From positions 248,001 through 312,000 of the forward strand of contig NZ_FOLY01000001.1 in assembly GCF_900112585.1 (NCBI RefSeq): a DNA stretch of 64,000 nt. The letters run 5' to 3'. Origin of the DNA: Kushneria avicenniae (lineage in GTDB: Bacteria; Pseudomonadota; Gammaproteobacteria; Pseudomonadales; Halomonadaceae). The notes beneath the pieces were generated by a model. That model did no database searches. It worked only from the letters and a program-made list of their open reading frames with translations, and was not told where the DNA came from. Shown here in pieces: positions 8,310 to 17,963 of this stretch. Made by a program: the position numbers and the translations under genes. Every line of letters begins with the position of its first letter. Positions within the stretch are counted from its first letter, which is position 1.

Positions 8310-10148
8310 TTACTCGACGACAGGCGCTTTCAGCCGTGCATCCACCCACCGCAGCGCCCCCTGTGTGGCCGCCCAATGGGGCCGCATGAGGACCCGATAC
8401 TGCCAGGCCTCGGCACGCGAGCCGGGAAGCGGCGAATGACCGGTCACGGGCTCGCGCTTTGGATTTTCACGTACCAGCAGCCTGAGCATCCATGGATTGG
8501 CCTGCTCGACCATCAGCAGTGCCTCTCGCGCCTCTTCAAGCCGAGCGAGCCGATACAGCGCCAGCGCCTTGCCCAGCAGCAGCCCGAGCCACGGCTCTTC
8601 GCCCTCGTCCCAGGACCGTTCGATCTCCTCGATCAGGGTCAGGGCCCTGACGTTCTGGTCATCGCTCAACAGCTGCTCGAGCAGCAGTTCACGAAGCCCC
8701 ATGCTGTCCTCGACATCCAGACGGATCAGGCGCTCGGCGAGCTGCCGTGACGGTTCACGAGCACCACGCTCCATGCCGATCACCAGCGCCAGACCCAGGC
8801 GGAACAGGATATGGTTGTCGCCATCCGACCAGACAAAAGGACAGTCACCCGACTCGACCGCCGCCAGCCAGTCTTCGAAACGTCGCGCCAGTGGTGAAAA
8901 GATCGAATCGAACATCCACGGCAGATTGCCGAAACGCCCGGCCAGCGCCATGGCGAGCTCCTGAAGAATTGCCGGCGTGGCCAGCCACTCCGGGTGGAGG
9001 CACAGCGCATCAAGCCAGGGACGGGCGTCATGCCAGGGATCGCCCTGAAGCCCACTGCCGGGCGCCTCTTCATTGTCAGTGGTGAAATGCTGTCGCCACA
9101 TCTGATAGCGGGCGTGATCCAGATCGCCCTGCTGATATTCAAGCCGACCATCGGCGTTGACGGCAAGCGACAGCCGGGAGGCGCTGGAAAACTCCTGCAA
9201 AAGCCGGGTCAGCGTATCCAGCGGCTCGGCCAGCTCCTCGTCGGCATAAATCATCTGTTCGGCCAGCGTAGCTTCAGGATCTTCCGCCAACTGCTCGAGA
9301 AAAGCCTGCTGATCCTCATCCAGATCACTGCGCAGAACCAGCCGCCGACGCCAGAAGTCGGCACGCGACCGAGCCTGTTCGGGGTAGCCTTCATGCAGCA
9401 GCAGCATGCTTTCGAGATAGGCCAGTGCCGGCTCGTTGGGCATGGCTTCAAGGGTTCGAATAAAGGTTTCGCGAGCACTGGGCAGGTCGTCACTGTCCAT
9501 ATAGCGCAGGCATAAACGCTTGAGCGCCGCACCGCGCAGAAAATCGGGCCCGTGCTGGACGGCACTGTCCATCAGCGCAGCCCTTTTACGCGTAAAGCCG
9601 CGCTCCTGATAGAGATCGCTCAAAAGCTCGAAAGCCGGCTCACTCTCCAGCGGCAGCCCCTGCCAGTCCGGGTTATCGAAAAGCGCCTCGAGCATGATCT
9701 GGGCGCGCCCCGACTGGCCGCTCTCGGCGCTGACAATGCCGGCCTCGAGCAGCGCCTGTGCCGGCACATGATCAGAGCCCAGCGCGTCATGCAGTGTCCT
9801 GCCTCGAAGACGCTGCAGCAACAGCATCCACATTAGATTGGGCGGCACCTGCCCCGGCAGCGTGACCCGGGCGCAGCAGTCACCGTAGCGCTTGCCGGAG
9901 TCACACCAGCAGGGTTCCTGAGGCGTCGGCACGGCCAGCGCTTCGATACGAAACCCAAGGCGCTGAAGCGGCATCTGGTTCCACAGCACCGGCGCCAGTG
10001 CCTGAGCCAGCGCGACATCGCCGCCCAGCAGCTCGGCACCCTCCTTTCTTGCCCAGCCCATTAGTGAGGGATAGCGTTCGTCACGACGTATGGCGTCAAG
10101 TGCTCCTGTCGAAAACCCAAGGAGTTGGTCCACCCAGGCTGCCAGCAT
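8310..10148 (-). CDS. SEC-C motif protein of unknown function
   Basis: A 612-residue soluble protein. Near residues 80-92 it has CWCDSGKRYGDCC, the CxC-x8-CC pattern of a SEC-C zinc-binding motif like the SecA tail. The rest is strongly helical, with repeated Leu/Ala/Glu-rich segments resembling TPR-like solenoid helices (for example around residues 150-260). No signal peptide or membrane helix is visible. It is transcribed alone, convergent with mltA and divergent from the unknown membrane protein gene. SEC-C motifs usually mediate zinc-dependent protein contacts, so a scaffold or chaperone-like role is possible but unproven. Confidence 0.7.
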   Translation of the reverse strand: MLAAWVDQLLGFSTGALDAIRRDERYPSLMGWARKEGAELLGGDVALAQALAPVLWNQMPLQRLGFRIEALAVPTPQEPCWCDSGKRYGDCCARVTLPGQVPPNLMWMLLLQRLRGRTLHDALGSDHVPAQALLEAGIVSAESGQSGRAQIMLEALFDNPDWQGLPLESEPAFELLSDLYQERGFTRKRAALMDSAVQHGPDFLRGAALKRLCLRYMDSDDLPSARETFIRTLEAMPNEPALAYLESMLLLHEGYPEQARSRADFWRRRLVLRSDLDEDQQAFLEQLAEDPEATLAEQMIYADEELAEPLDTLTRLLQEFSSASRLSLAVNADGRLEYQQGDLDHARYQMWRQHFTTDNEEAPGSGLQGDPWHDARPWLDALCLHPEWLATPAILQELAMALAGRFGNLPWMFDSIFSPLARRFEDWLAAVESGDCPFVWSDGDNHILFRLGLALVIGMERGAREPSRQLAERLIRLDVEDSMGLRELLLEQLLSDDQNVRALTLIEEIERSWDEGEEPWLGLLLGKALALYRLARLEEAREALLMVEQANPWMLRLLVRENPKREPVTGHSPLPGSRAEAWQYRVLMRPHWAATQGALRWVDARLKAPVVE

Positions 10149-10319
10149 ATTGTTCCTCCACCGTAATCACGCTTATGCTAGCACGCTGTCTGCATGCATC
10201 TCATGACAACGCTATCATGCCCCTTGATGCGCACCCGACAATCGGATCATCCGGCAGACGTCATTGTCTGACGGAATCCGTGCATTCACCACGTCCACTT
10301 TAGTTCCGGAAGTTTTTGC

Positions 10320-12221
10320 TTGTTCTCATCCCGCTCTCTGTTTCGCCGTCGCCAGAACCCTGATGAACCCCGGGTTCGTCTCGAGCGCGAGGGTCGCGAT
10401 CGCATTCGCCGCATTACTCAGGCGATGGAAAAGGTCCCCTGGACCAACAGTGCCATGCAGATCATCTGGGTCAGCGGTCCGGTCACCCTGCTGGGGGCCT
10501 GGGTGGGCTATCTGCTCGGCTATGGCCGCGGGCCAACGATGGAGAACTATGTGTTCTTCATCAGCTATGCCGTGATTACGGGTCTGGCCGGCATCATCGC
10601 CAATTTTGCCCATCACCTGACCCGCGGGCGCAAGCACGAGCGGGCTGCCGCCAGAGTCTCACAGGTACTGGATACCCTGCCGGAACTGGTCCTGATCACC
10701 CGCAACCTGATCGTCGAAAGCCTTGATGGGGATGCCCGCCGCCGCGAAGCGGCCGCCATGCTGCTGAGAAAGCACGATCTGGCCCCCGAAGGGGTGGAGC
10801 TTGCCGCGCTGGAACTGCTCGACGACGCGGAGAGCGCGCGGCGCATTGCTCAGATCGATGTCTACCGCCGTGTCGGGATGCAGTCACGCATCCATGATCT
10901 GGTCGCCCTGCATCGTGAGCACATCGACCCACGGCTGAACGAACTGGCCGATGTCGCACCCGAGGCCATCTCGCTGCTGCGCGACCGGTTTGCGGGTCGC
11001 GCCCCTGACCTGCATCAGGGGGTGGCGCGCGATGAAAACTTTATTGAACGTGTCCTGGCCGCCATTGAACAGGACAACGCACTGCTCATGACGCTGCAGG
11101 ATGTCGAGGAGATGATCATCCTGGCGTTCGAACTGCTCTGCGGCCGTCGCATTCCCATGCTTACCTTTGAGTATCGCGGCCGCTGGGAGCTGGCGCGCGC
11201 GCTTGATGCGCTTGAACAGACTCGCTCTCGTTACCGCATTCAGCAGGCCACCGGCCTTTCCCGTCTCAAGGCATTGACCGTCTACCTGGCAGAACAATCG
11301 GGCACGCTGGTCGAGGATGCCGCAGCGGGACTCCGCGCCGAAACCCTGACGGCCCGCTGCCGTCAGGCCATGGACGCGCTGGCCGAACAGATCGAGCATC
11401 TGGCCAGCGGCGTCCAGCAGGGTCGCAGCGATCTACGTCAGGAACTGCAGGAGCGCGCCGAGATTCTGACCAATGCCCTGAAGCTGTTCAAAAGCGTGCA
11501 GGAAAATCACGGCCAGATCGCCCGCAGTCACGCCACGCTCATTCGTCATTCCCAGCGCTGGGAAAGCATTACCGGGCAGATGAACGACCGGGCGACCCAT
11601 CTGCAGGTTGGTCCCGGCAAGCGCGGACTTCGCATTCATGAAAACCAGATCGCCCTGACCGATGGTGAAAAGGCCCGCGTCTGCCGTCACCTCGCGCGTT
11701 ATCTCAACGATACCCGCGCCGACCGCGAACGTTATTATCAGCATGACCATATCACCGGCAGCGCGCCCGATGGCAGTGATATCGAGATGGCCAAGCATCT
11801 GGCCATCGAGATTGCCCTCGCTCTCGAGCCTTATGTTCATCTGTCGCGGCCGGAAGTGCAGCGCGCCATCAATGCTACCAATGCGGCCTATTTCGGCCAT
11901 CTGGAACCGGACCTGTCTGCGGCGGCCAAGGCGGCGCTGGGGGCGGCCATGGTCAACGAAATCAATGATGATCTCTCGCGCAGCGCCGAATCGCTGGCCA
12001 TCGCGCTGGTACGTCATTACCGGGTCGCACTGGAGCCCGAAGCCATCGACTTCCTGATTCGCCAGTACGGTGCTCGCGCCTCGACGCTGAATATCCTCTC
12101 CAATATTGACCAGACCGCCCATCGCAACGTCAGCCTGCTCAGCCAGCGCCCTGCCGGCATCGGCAGCATTCCCAGGCGCTGGTACCGTGCACTGATCAAG
12201 GCCAAAAGAGCACTGAACTGA
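10320..12221 (+). CDS. Unrecognised membrane-anchored helical protein
   Basis: A 633-residue protein that I cannot assign to a family. After a basic N-terminus (residues 1-38) there are two membrane helices, about residues 45-63 and 75-95, then a basic stop (HHLTRGRKHERAAAR) and roughly 530 residues of mainly helical, charged, presumably cytoplasmic sequence with coiled-coil potential (about 330-410). No enzyme motif is visible. The TTG start at 10320 follows CCGGAAG by seven bases; ATG 10425 would remove the basic N-terminus. topB begins four bases after the stop, so the two are likely co-transcribed. Confidence 0.65.
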   Translation: MFSSRSLFRRRQNPDEPRVRLEREGRDRIRRITQAMEKVPWTNSAMQIIWVSGPVTLLGAWVGYLLGYGRGPTMENYVFFISYAVITGLAGIIANFAHHLTRGRKHERAAARVSQVLDTLPELVLITRNLIVESLDGDARRREAAAMLLRKHDLAPEGVELAALELLDDAESARRIAQIDVYRRVGMQSRIHDLVALHREHIDPRLNELADVAPEAISLLRDRFAGRAPDLHQGVARDENFIERVLAAIEQDNALLMTLQDVEEMIILAFELLCGRRIPMLTFEYRGRWELARALDALEQTRSRYRIQQATGLSRLKALTVYLAEQSGTLVEDAAAGLRAETLTARCRQAMDALAEQIEHLASGVQQGRSDLRQELQERAEILTNALKLFKSVQENHGQIARSHATLIRHSQRWESITGQMNDRATHLQVGPGKRGLRIHENQIALTDGEKARVCRHLARYLNDTRADRERYYQHDHITGSAPDGSDIEMAKHLAIEIALALEPYVHLSRPEVQRAINATNAAYFGHLEPDLSAAAKAALGAAMVNEINDDLSRSAESLAIALVRHYRVALEPEAIDFLIRQYGARASTLNILSNIDQTAHRNVSLLSQRPAGIGSIPRRWYRALIKAKRALN

Positions 12222-12225
12222 CCCC

Positions 12226-14181
12226 ATGCAGCTGATTATTGCCGAAAAACCATCGCTGGGCCGCGCCATTGCCACGGCACTGCCCGGACATTTCAGCCAG
12301 ACGGAAGGCGCCCTGACCAGCGCTGAAATCACCGTGAGCTGGTGCTTTGGCCATCTGCTCGAGCAGGCTGCTCCCGAGATCTATGACGAGCGCTTCAAGC
12401 GCTGGCGTCTGGATGATCTTCCCATCGTCCCCGCCAGCTGGAAGCTGGTGCCTCGATCGAAAGCGCGCGGACAGCTGGCCATCCTGAAGCGTTTGATCAA
12501 GTCTGCCGACCGGATCGTTCATGCCGGTGACCCGGACCGCGAAGGCCAGCTGCTCGTGCAGGAAACCATCGAGTATCTGGGCTGGAAAGGTCCCATCGAC
12601 CGGCTGTTGATCAGCGACATGAATACGCCCGCCATCAAGCGAGCCTGGCAGGCGCTCGAGGACAATACGCGCTTTCAATCGCTCTATAGAGCGGCGCTGA
12701 CCCGATCAAGAGCGGACTGGCTGTACGGAATCAATCTGACCCGGGCCTGGACAGTGACCGGCCAGCAGGCGGGACTCAAGGGCGTGCTTTCGATCGGACG
12801 GGTGCAGACACCGCTGCTGGGCCTGATCGTGCGTCGTGATCGGACCATCGAGAACTTCCAGCCAGTGGATTTCTATCCACTATGGGCCGATTTTGCGACT
12901 CGGGAAGGCACCGTACGGGCCTGGTGGCAACCGGGCGAGCAGCATCGCATGGATGATCAGGGCCGTCTTCTGGACCCGGCACCCGCGCGTGCGCTTGCCG
13001 AAAGGCTGCCCGGCCAGTCAGCGGTCATCAGAGAGGTCGAGCAGAAAAAACAGCGACAGGGAGCGCCGCTGCCCTACTCGCTATCCACACTTCAGATTGA
13101 CGCCGCCCGACGCTATAAAATGTCAGCCCAGTCCGTTCTTGACTGCGCTCAGCGCTTGTACGAGAAGCATCGCCTGATTACCTATCCGCGCTCGGACTGT
13201 CGCTATCTGCCGCAGGATTATCTCAAGGGCGTCGCCAACACATTGCGCAACGCCTGTCAGGGGGATGATACGCTTGGGCGCTGGCATGCCGGCGTCGATA
13301 CCACCCGGGCGTCGCGCGCCTTCAACGACAAAAAAATCGGAGCGCACCACGCCATCGCGCCCACCGGACAGACGCCGCGCTGGCAGACGCTGAGCCGGGA
13401 GGAGCACAACGTCTATACGCTGGTGGTACGCAATGTGCTGGCCCAGTTTTACCCGTCCTTTGAGTACCAGGATACCCGCGTCACCCTGGAAGCGCTTGAA
13501 GAGCCGTTTTCGACGAAAGGACGCGAAATCCTGCAGATCGGCTGGCGGGCACTGTTCAATGCCCCTGATGAAGACGCCCTTCTGCCGGCAATGACCCGGG
13601 GCGATGAGGCCCGTGTCACGCAATGCGAAGTTCAAACGCGGCAGACGCGCCCGCCCGAGCCCTTTACCGATGCCAGTCTGATCAACGCCATGACCCATGT
13701 GGCTCGCTACGTGACCGATGACAGCGTCCGCGCCACGCTCAGGGAAACCGACGGACTGGGTACCGAGGCAACCCGGGCCAGCATGATCGAAACACTTCTG
13801 ACACGGGAATATGTTCATCGACAGTCCGGCGCCATTCGCGCCACCCGACGCGGACGCGGTCTGATCGATGCCCTGCCCGAAAGCCTCTCGGGCCCGGAAA
13901 GAACCGCCCTCTGGGAGCAGCGACTCTCACGGGTGCGCGAAGGCGACGACTCTCTGGACGCCTTTCTCGGCGACATGGCCGGTGAGCTGAAGACACTGGT
14001 ACGCGCAGTGGATGCCGCACGACTTGCCGGCGCCATGCAGCAGGCAGGCGGCGAACAGCCGACCGCTGTTGGGAAAAAAACGGGATCAGGGCGCGGCAGG
14101 AGCACCAGGCGCACATCATCAAACTCGCGCAAGAAGAGCCCTAGACGGCGCACCTCAAAAGGTCAGGACAACAAGCAATAG
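12226..14181 (+). CDS. topB: DNA topoisomerase III
   Basis: Type IA topoisomerase that decatenates and relaxes DNA through a 5'-phosphotyrosine intermediate. The 651 residues match E. coli TopB (653). Visible motifs: the Toprim Glu in AEKPSLG, acidic DPDREGQ for metal binding, SRADWLYGINLTRA, and YPRSDCRYLP containing the catalytic Tyr. The C-terminal 35 residues are a Lys/Arg/Ser-rich tail without zinc-finger cysteines, likely a DNA-binding extension. It follows the unknown membrane protein by four bases. Confidence 0.96.
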   Translation: MQLIIAEKPSLGRAIATALPGHFSQTEGALTSAEITVSWCFGHLLEQAAPEIYDERFKRWRLDDLPIVPASWKLVPRSKARGQLAILKRLIKSADRIVHAGDPDREGQLLVQETIEYLGWKGPIDRLLISDMNTPAIKRAWQALEDNTRFQSLYRAALTRSRADWLYGINLTRAWTVTGQQAGLKGVLSIGRVQTPLLGLIVRRDRTIENFQPVDFYPLWADFATREGTVRAWWQPGEQHRMDDQGRLLDPAPARALAERLPGQSAVIREVEQKKQRQGAPLPYSLSTLQIDAARRYKMSAQSVLDCAQRLYEKHRLITYPRSDCRYLPQDYLKGVANTLRNACQGDDTLGRWHAGVDTTRASRAFNDKKIGAHHAIAPTGQTPRWQTLSREEHNVYTLVVRNVLAQFYPSFEYQDTRVTLEALEEPFSTKGREILQIGWRALFNAPDEDALLPAMTRGDEARVTQCEVQTRQTRPPEPFTDASLINAMTHVARYVTDDSVRATLRETDGLGTEATRASMIETLLTREYVHRQSGAIRATRRGRGLIDALPESLSGPERTALWEQRLSRVREGDDSLDAFLGDMAGELKTLVRAVDAARLAGAMQQAGGEQPTAVGKKTGSGRGRSTRRTSSNSRKKSPRRRTSKGQDNKQ

Positions 14182-14220
14182 TACATTTCAGGGCACGAAA
14201 GCTATAGCATCCGAGACATG

Positions 14221-14251
14221 AAAAACCCGCATCAGCGTTTGCTGATGCGGG
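14221..14251 (-). terminator. Intrinsic terminator of sodA
   Basis: Perfect 11-bp stem CCCGCATCAGC/GCTGATGCGGG (14226-14236 and 14241-14251) with a GTTT loop. On the - strand it is followed by TTTTT, fitting the end of the sodA transcript; it may also halt topB transcripts coming the other way. Confidence 0.9.
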
Positions 14252-14286
14252 CGGACGGCAGACGCTTGCGTCAGCGCATAACGTGC

Positions 14287-14919
14287 TTATTTGGCAGCGT
14301 TATAGCGCTTCTCGACCTCTGCCCAGTTGACCACGTTCCAGAATGCCTTGAGATAGTCCGGACGACGGTTCTGGTAGTTCAGATAGTAAGCGTGTTCCCA
14401 GACATCGACGCCCAGAATCGGCGTGGCATCGTAGCCGCCGTAGGCCTGAGAGGAAACCGGGCTGTCCTGGTTGGCAGTAGAGACGATTTCCAGCTTGCCG
14501 TTTTTGACCACCAGCCATGCCCAGCCGGAACCGAAGCGACCCTTGGCGGCTGTTTCAAACTTCTCGGCGAAGGCATCGACACTACCAAAGGTCTTCTCGA
14601 TATCGCTCATCAGCGTCGGGAATTCCTTCAGACCACGAGCATTCGGGGTCATGATTTCCCAGAACAGCGAGTGGTTGGCATGACCACCGGCGTTGTTACG
14701 AATGGCGGTGCGCTGCTCTTCCGGGACGCGGTCCAGCTGCTTGAGCAGCTCGGGCGCTTCAAGCCCGGCCAGATCTTCAGGAAGCTTTTCCAGCGCAGCG
14801 TTTGCGTTGGTCACATAGGTGTTGTGATGCTTGCCATGGTGGATTTCCATCGTCTGCGCATCGATGTGCGGCTCGAGTGCATCAAATGCATAGGGCAGTT
14901 CGGGAAGCTTGTAAGCCAT
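14287..14919 (-). CDS. sodA: Superoxide dismutase, Mn/Fe family (Mn-type)
   Basis: Converts superoxide to hydrogen peroxide and oxygen in the cytoplasm. The 210 residues contain the metal ligands: His in [13 protein letters not shown], His in [14 protein letters not shown], and Asp/His in [15 protein letters not shown]. The [10 protein letters not shown] form is typical of the Mn-type rather than the Fe-type enzymes, though metal use cannot be proven from sequence. ATG 14919 has AAGGAG seven bases ahead; a TTG two codons upstream is open but less likely. It is transcribed alone, with its own terminator. Confidence 0.93.
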   Translation of the reverse strand: MAYKLPELPYAFDALEPHIDAQTMEIHHGKHHNTYVTNANAALEKLPEDLAGLEAPELLKQLDRVPEEQRTAIRNNAGGHANHSLFWEIMTPNARGLKEFPTLMSDIEKTFGSVDAFAEKFETAAKGRFGSGWAWLVVKNGKLEIVSTANQDSPVSSQAYGGYDATPILGVDVWEHAYYLNYQNRRPDYLKAFWNVVNWAEVEKRYNAAK

Positions 14920-15123
14920 GGTCAAACTCCTTGTTCGCTCGCTGAGCGGATTTAAACCGGCGACCGCTTTTTTATCCCTGCAATCGCCATGACAGTTAAG
15001 GACGGATTGAAGCGTGGCGAGCCACCTTCGTATGTCCCATAAGACATTAGGTGCCCACAGCGTGTTTTCAAGGTCGATGACACAATTCTTTGTGTATTGA
15101 TGTCACCGACCCTTTTGCAGGCG

Positions 15124-17847
15124 TCAGCCGGTATTGCGAAGCCCCGCCGAGATGCCCGCCATGGTCACCATCAGCGCACGCTGCAGATCCGGCGAAATAT
15201 CGCCCTCGAGCTGACGACTTCTATACAAAAGCTCGGCCTGCAGCCCGTGCAGCGGATCGATATAGGGATTGCGCACGTCCACCGCCTGACGAATCAATGG
15301 CGCATGCTCAAGAAGCTGACGCTGCCCGCGAATGTTCAAAAGCGTCTGCTCAAGCCCCTCCAGACGCTCACGCAGTGACGTGCCCAAAGCGCGCGATTTT
15401 TCATCGTCGATCAAACGCTCTTCGTAATAGGCGTTGATTTCGGCGTCCGCCTTGGCCAGCAGCATTTCGAGCATGTCCAGGAAGGTGCCGAAAAACGGCC
15501 ACTCGTTCATCATCTCGCGCAGGCGCGCCATGCCTTCTGCACTATCGCTTCGCTCGGCAAAGGCCGCGTCACTACCCAGCCAGGCCGGCAGCATCAAACG
15601 TGTCTGGGTCCAGGCAAAGATCCAGGGAATGGCCCTGAGCGTTTCGACCCCCCCCGTGGCGCGACGCTTGGCCGGTCGTGAGCCCAGCGGTAGTCCGGAA
15701 AGCGCCGTTTCCGGCGTGACGGCGCGGAAGTAAGGGACAAAGGCTGGATCTTCCCGCACGATGCCCGAGTACACTTCATGGGCGCGTCGAGCCAGATGAT
15801 CCATCTCCTCGCGCCATTCCTGTTTGGGCTCGATCGGTGGCAGAAGCGTGGCTTCCAGCACTGCGCTGAGATAGATCTCCATCGAACGCACGGCAATGCG
15901 AGGCTGACCGAACTTGAAGCGAATCATCTCGCCCTGTTCGGTCACCCGCAGGCTGCCCTGCACCGACCCCGGCGGCTGGGACAGAATGGCCGCGTGTGCC
16001 GGGCCGCCCCCACGCCCGACCGTACCCCCGCGGCCATGGAAGAGCGTCAGCGTCACATCATGCTCATGACAGACCTCGACCAGCCGCTCCTGCGCGCGAT
16101 ACTGCGCCCAGGCCGCCGCCAGCTGACCGGCATCCTTGGCCGAATCGGAATAGCCGATCATCACTTCCTGACGGGCATCAATCAGTGATCGATAGGTCGG
16201 CATGGCCAGCAGATCATTGATCACGTGACCGGCACGGTCCAGATCGTCCAGCGTTTCAAACAGAGGCGAGATGGGCAGACTGACGCGCCCGCCCACGGCC
16301 TTCATGAGCAGCGCCACAGCCAGTACATCACTGGCCTGACCGGCCATGGAAATGACATAGGACCCCAGTGCCTCACTGTACTCCGAGCCGATGATTGCGA
16401 AGGTGTCGAGCACCTCGCGCACATCGTCCGAGCAGGGCCACTGCGAGGGAATCAGCGGACGCGGCGAACTCAGTTCCCTGAGCAAAAAGTCACGACGGAT
16501 CGCCTCATCCCACTCGCCATAGTTGCCCAGACCCAGGTATTGGGTCAGCTCTTCGAACACCTGCGTATGGCGCGTCGACTCCTGGCGGATGTCCAGGCGG
16601 GTCATGGTGGTCCCGAAGCAGGCCACCCGACGCAGGGTATCCAGCAGCGCGCCGTTGGCGATAACGTCCAGACCACAGGCCATCAGCGAGTGATAACAGG
16701 CTTCCAGCGGCGCCTGCAGCGCCTCACGGGTCTCCACCGTGGGCCGCTCACCGCTCCAGCCGTGCCCTTCCCAGATCATCTGGGCCTTGTCACGCGTGGC
16801 CGCCAGACGCTGCTCAAGGTCGCTGAGCACCCTGCGATACGGCTCCGGGCAGGGGCCACCGGCCAGCTCGATCAGCTCGGGCGTGGCCTTCCACATCGAC
16901 AGTTCAAGGCGCAGCTGCTCGACATCGCGTCGGAAACTTTCCGCAGCGCGATGACGCTCGAGCAGCAGCACCTCACGGGTCACGGCCGAGGTCACATTGG
17001 GATTGCCATCGCGGTCACCGCCCATCCAGGAAGCAAATCGGATGGGGGCCGCATCCAGCGGCAGGCGTCGACCTGCCCGCGACAGCAGCAGTTGATCCAG
17101 CTCGCGATAAAAGGTCGGCACAGCCTGCCACAGCGACTGCTCGATGACCGCCAGCCCCCAGCGCGCCTCATCGACCGGTGTCGGCCGTTCAGCACGTATT
17201 TCACTGGTGTGCCAGGCCTGACTGACGAGCTCGTTCAGGCGCCCCTGCAGCTGCTCAAGGCGCTCGGGGTGCTCTTCACTGCCGCTCAACTCTCCCAGAC
17301 AGCCGTTGATGGCGTCGTATTTGCGAATCAGGGTACGCCTGACCACTTCGGTCGGATGCGCGGTCATCACCAGTTCAATGCGCATGCTGGCGATCCGCTC
17401 GATCAGGGCATCGCCGTCATGGCCTGCCTGCGTCAGACGCTCCAGCAGGTCATCCAGACGCGGCTGGGTGCCGGGACGATAATCCTCGACCCGCCGGAAA
17501 CGCCCCCGGTAGTGCTGTTCGGCCAGGTTGGCCAGATTGAGAAACTGGTTGAAGGCACGCGTGACCGGCAGCATGCGCTCTTCCGGCAGGGTGCGAAGGT
17601 AATCGATCAGTTCGGCGCGGGCGCTGGCATCCTTGCGCCCCTGCTTGGCCAGTGCCCGGATCTTCTCGATCTGGTCGACAAATTCGGGCCCCAGATCGTC
17701 GGCAATGGTGTGTCCGAGGCTGTCGCCGAGCAGACGCACATGCTCACGCAGGGAGGCATGAAGCACATTGTCTTCCAGCGCATTATCGTTGTTGGAAGCT
17801 TCCCCCGAAGCGCCATCTTCAGGGACAGAAGAGGAAACGTGTTGCAT
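15124..17847 (-). CDS. ppc: Phosphoenolpyruvate carboxylase
   Basis: Anaplerotic enzyme that carboxylates PEP to oxaloacetate. The 907 residues and conserved blocks match the bacterial enzyme: VMTAHPTEVVRRTLIRKYDA with the catalytic His, SWMGGDRDGNPNV, GYSDSAKDAGQLAAAW, FHGRGGTVGRGGGP with the phosphate-binding glycine loop, and the C-terminal NTG that carries the allosteric/active-site end. N-terminal residues 1-25 are variable and acidic. The gene is flanked by mazG upstream and sodA downstream and appears to have its own promoter region (17848-17963). Confidence 0.96.
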   Translation of the reverse strand: MQHVSSSVPEDGASGEASNNDNALEDNVLHASLREHVRLLGDSLGHTIADDLGPEFVDQIEKIRALAKQGRKDASARAELIDYLRTLPEERMLPVTRAFNQFLNLANLAEQHYRGRFRRVEDYRPGTQPRLDDLLERLTQAGHDGDALIERIASMRIELVMTAHPTEVVRRTLIRKYDAINGCLGELSGSEEHPERLEQLQGRLNELVSQAWHTSEIRAERPTPVDEARWGLAVIEQSLWQAVPTFYRELDQLLLSRAGRRLPLDAAPIRFASWMGGDRDGNPNVTSAVTREVLLLERHRAAESFRRDVEQLRLELSMWKATPELIELAGGPCPEPYRRVLSDLEQRLAATRDKAQMIWEGHGWSGERPTVETREALQAPLEACYHSLMACGLDVIANGALLDTLRRVACFGTTMTRLDIRQESTRHTQVFEELTQYLGLGNYGEWDEAIRRDFLLRELSSPRPLIPSQWPCSDDVREVLDTFAIIGSEYSEALGSYVISMAGQASDVLAVALLMKAVGGRVSLPISPLFETLDDLDRAGHVINDLLAMPTYRSLIDARQEVMIGYSDSAKDAGQLAAAWAQYRAQERLVEVCHEHDVTLTLFHGRGGTVGRGGGPAHAAILSQPPGSVQGSLRVTEQGEMIRFKFGQPRIAVRSMEIYLSAVLEATLLPPIEPKQEWREEMDHLARRAHEVYSGIVREDPAFVPYFRAVTPETALSGLPLGSRPAKRRATGGVETLRAIPWIFAWTQTRLMLPAWLGSDAAFAERSDSAEGMARLREMMNEWPFFGTFLDMLEMLLAKADAEINAYYEERLIDDEKSRALGTSLRERLEGLEQTLLNIRGQRQLLEHAPLIRQAVDVRNPYIDPLHGLQAELLYRSRQLEGDISPDLQRALMVTMAGISAGLRNTG

Positions 17848-17963
17848 GAAAGACTCCGCAAGGCGCGTGACAGGAAGCTAGAGCCTGACGCGCCCGGCGG
17901 ACAACAACAACACTACAGAAATGACTTGCGACCAAAGTCGAATACGGAGAGTGTAAAAGACAC

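Noticed and set aside
11433-12332. Open frame of about 299 codons opposite the unknown membrane protein and topB start
   Set aside because: Antisense to supported coding sequence, no family features and no ribosome binding site.
15080-15095. ACACAA-TTCT-TTGTGT palindrome between ppc and sodA
   Set aside because: Short arms, no T run and no known operator match; not called as a terminator or regulator.
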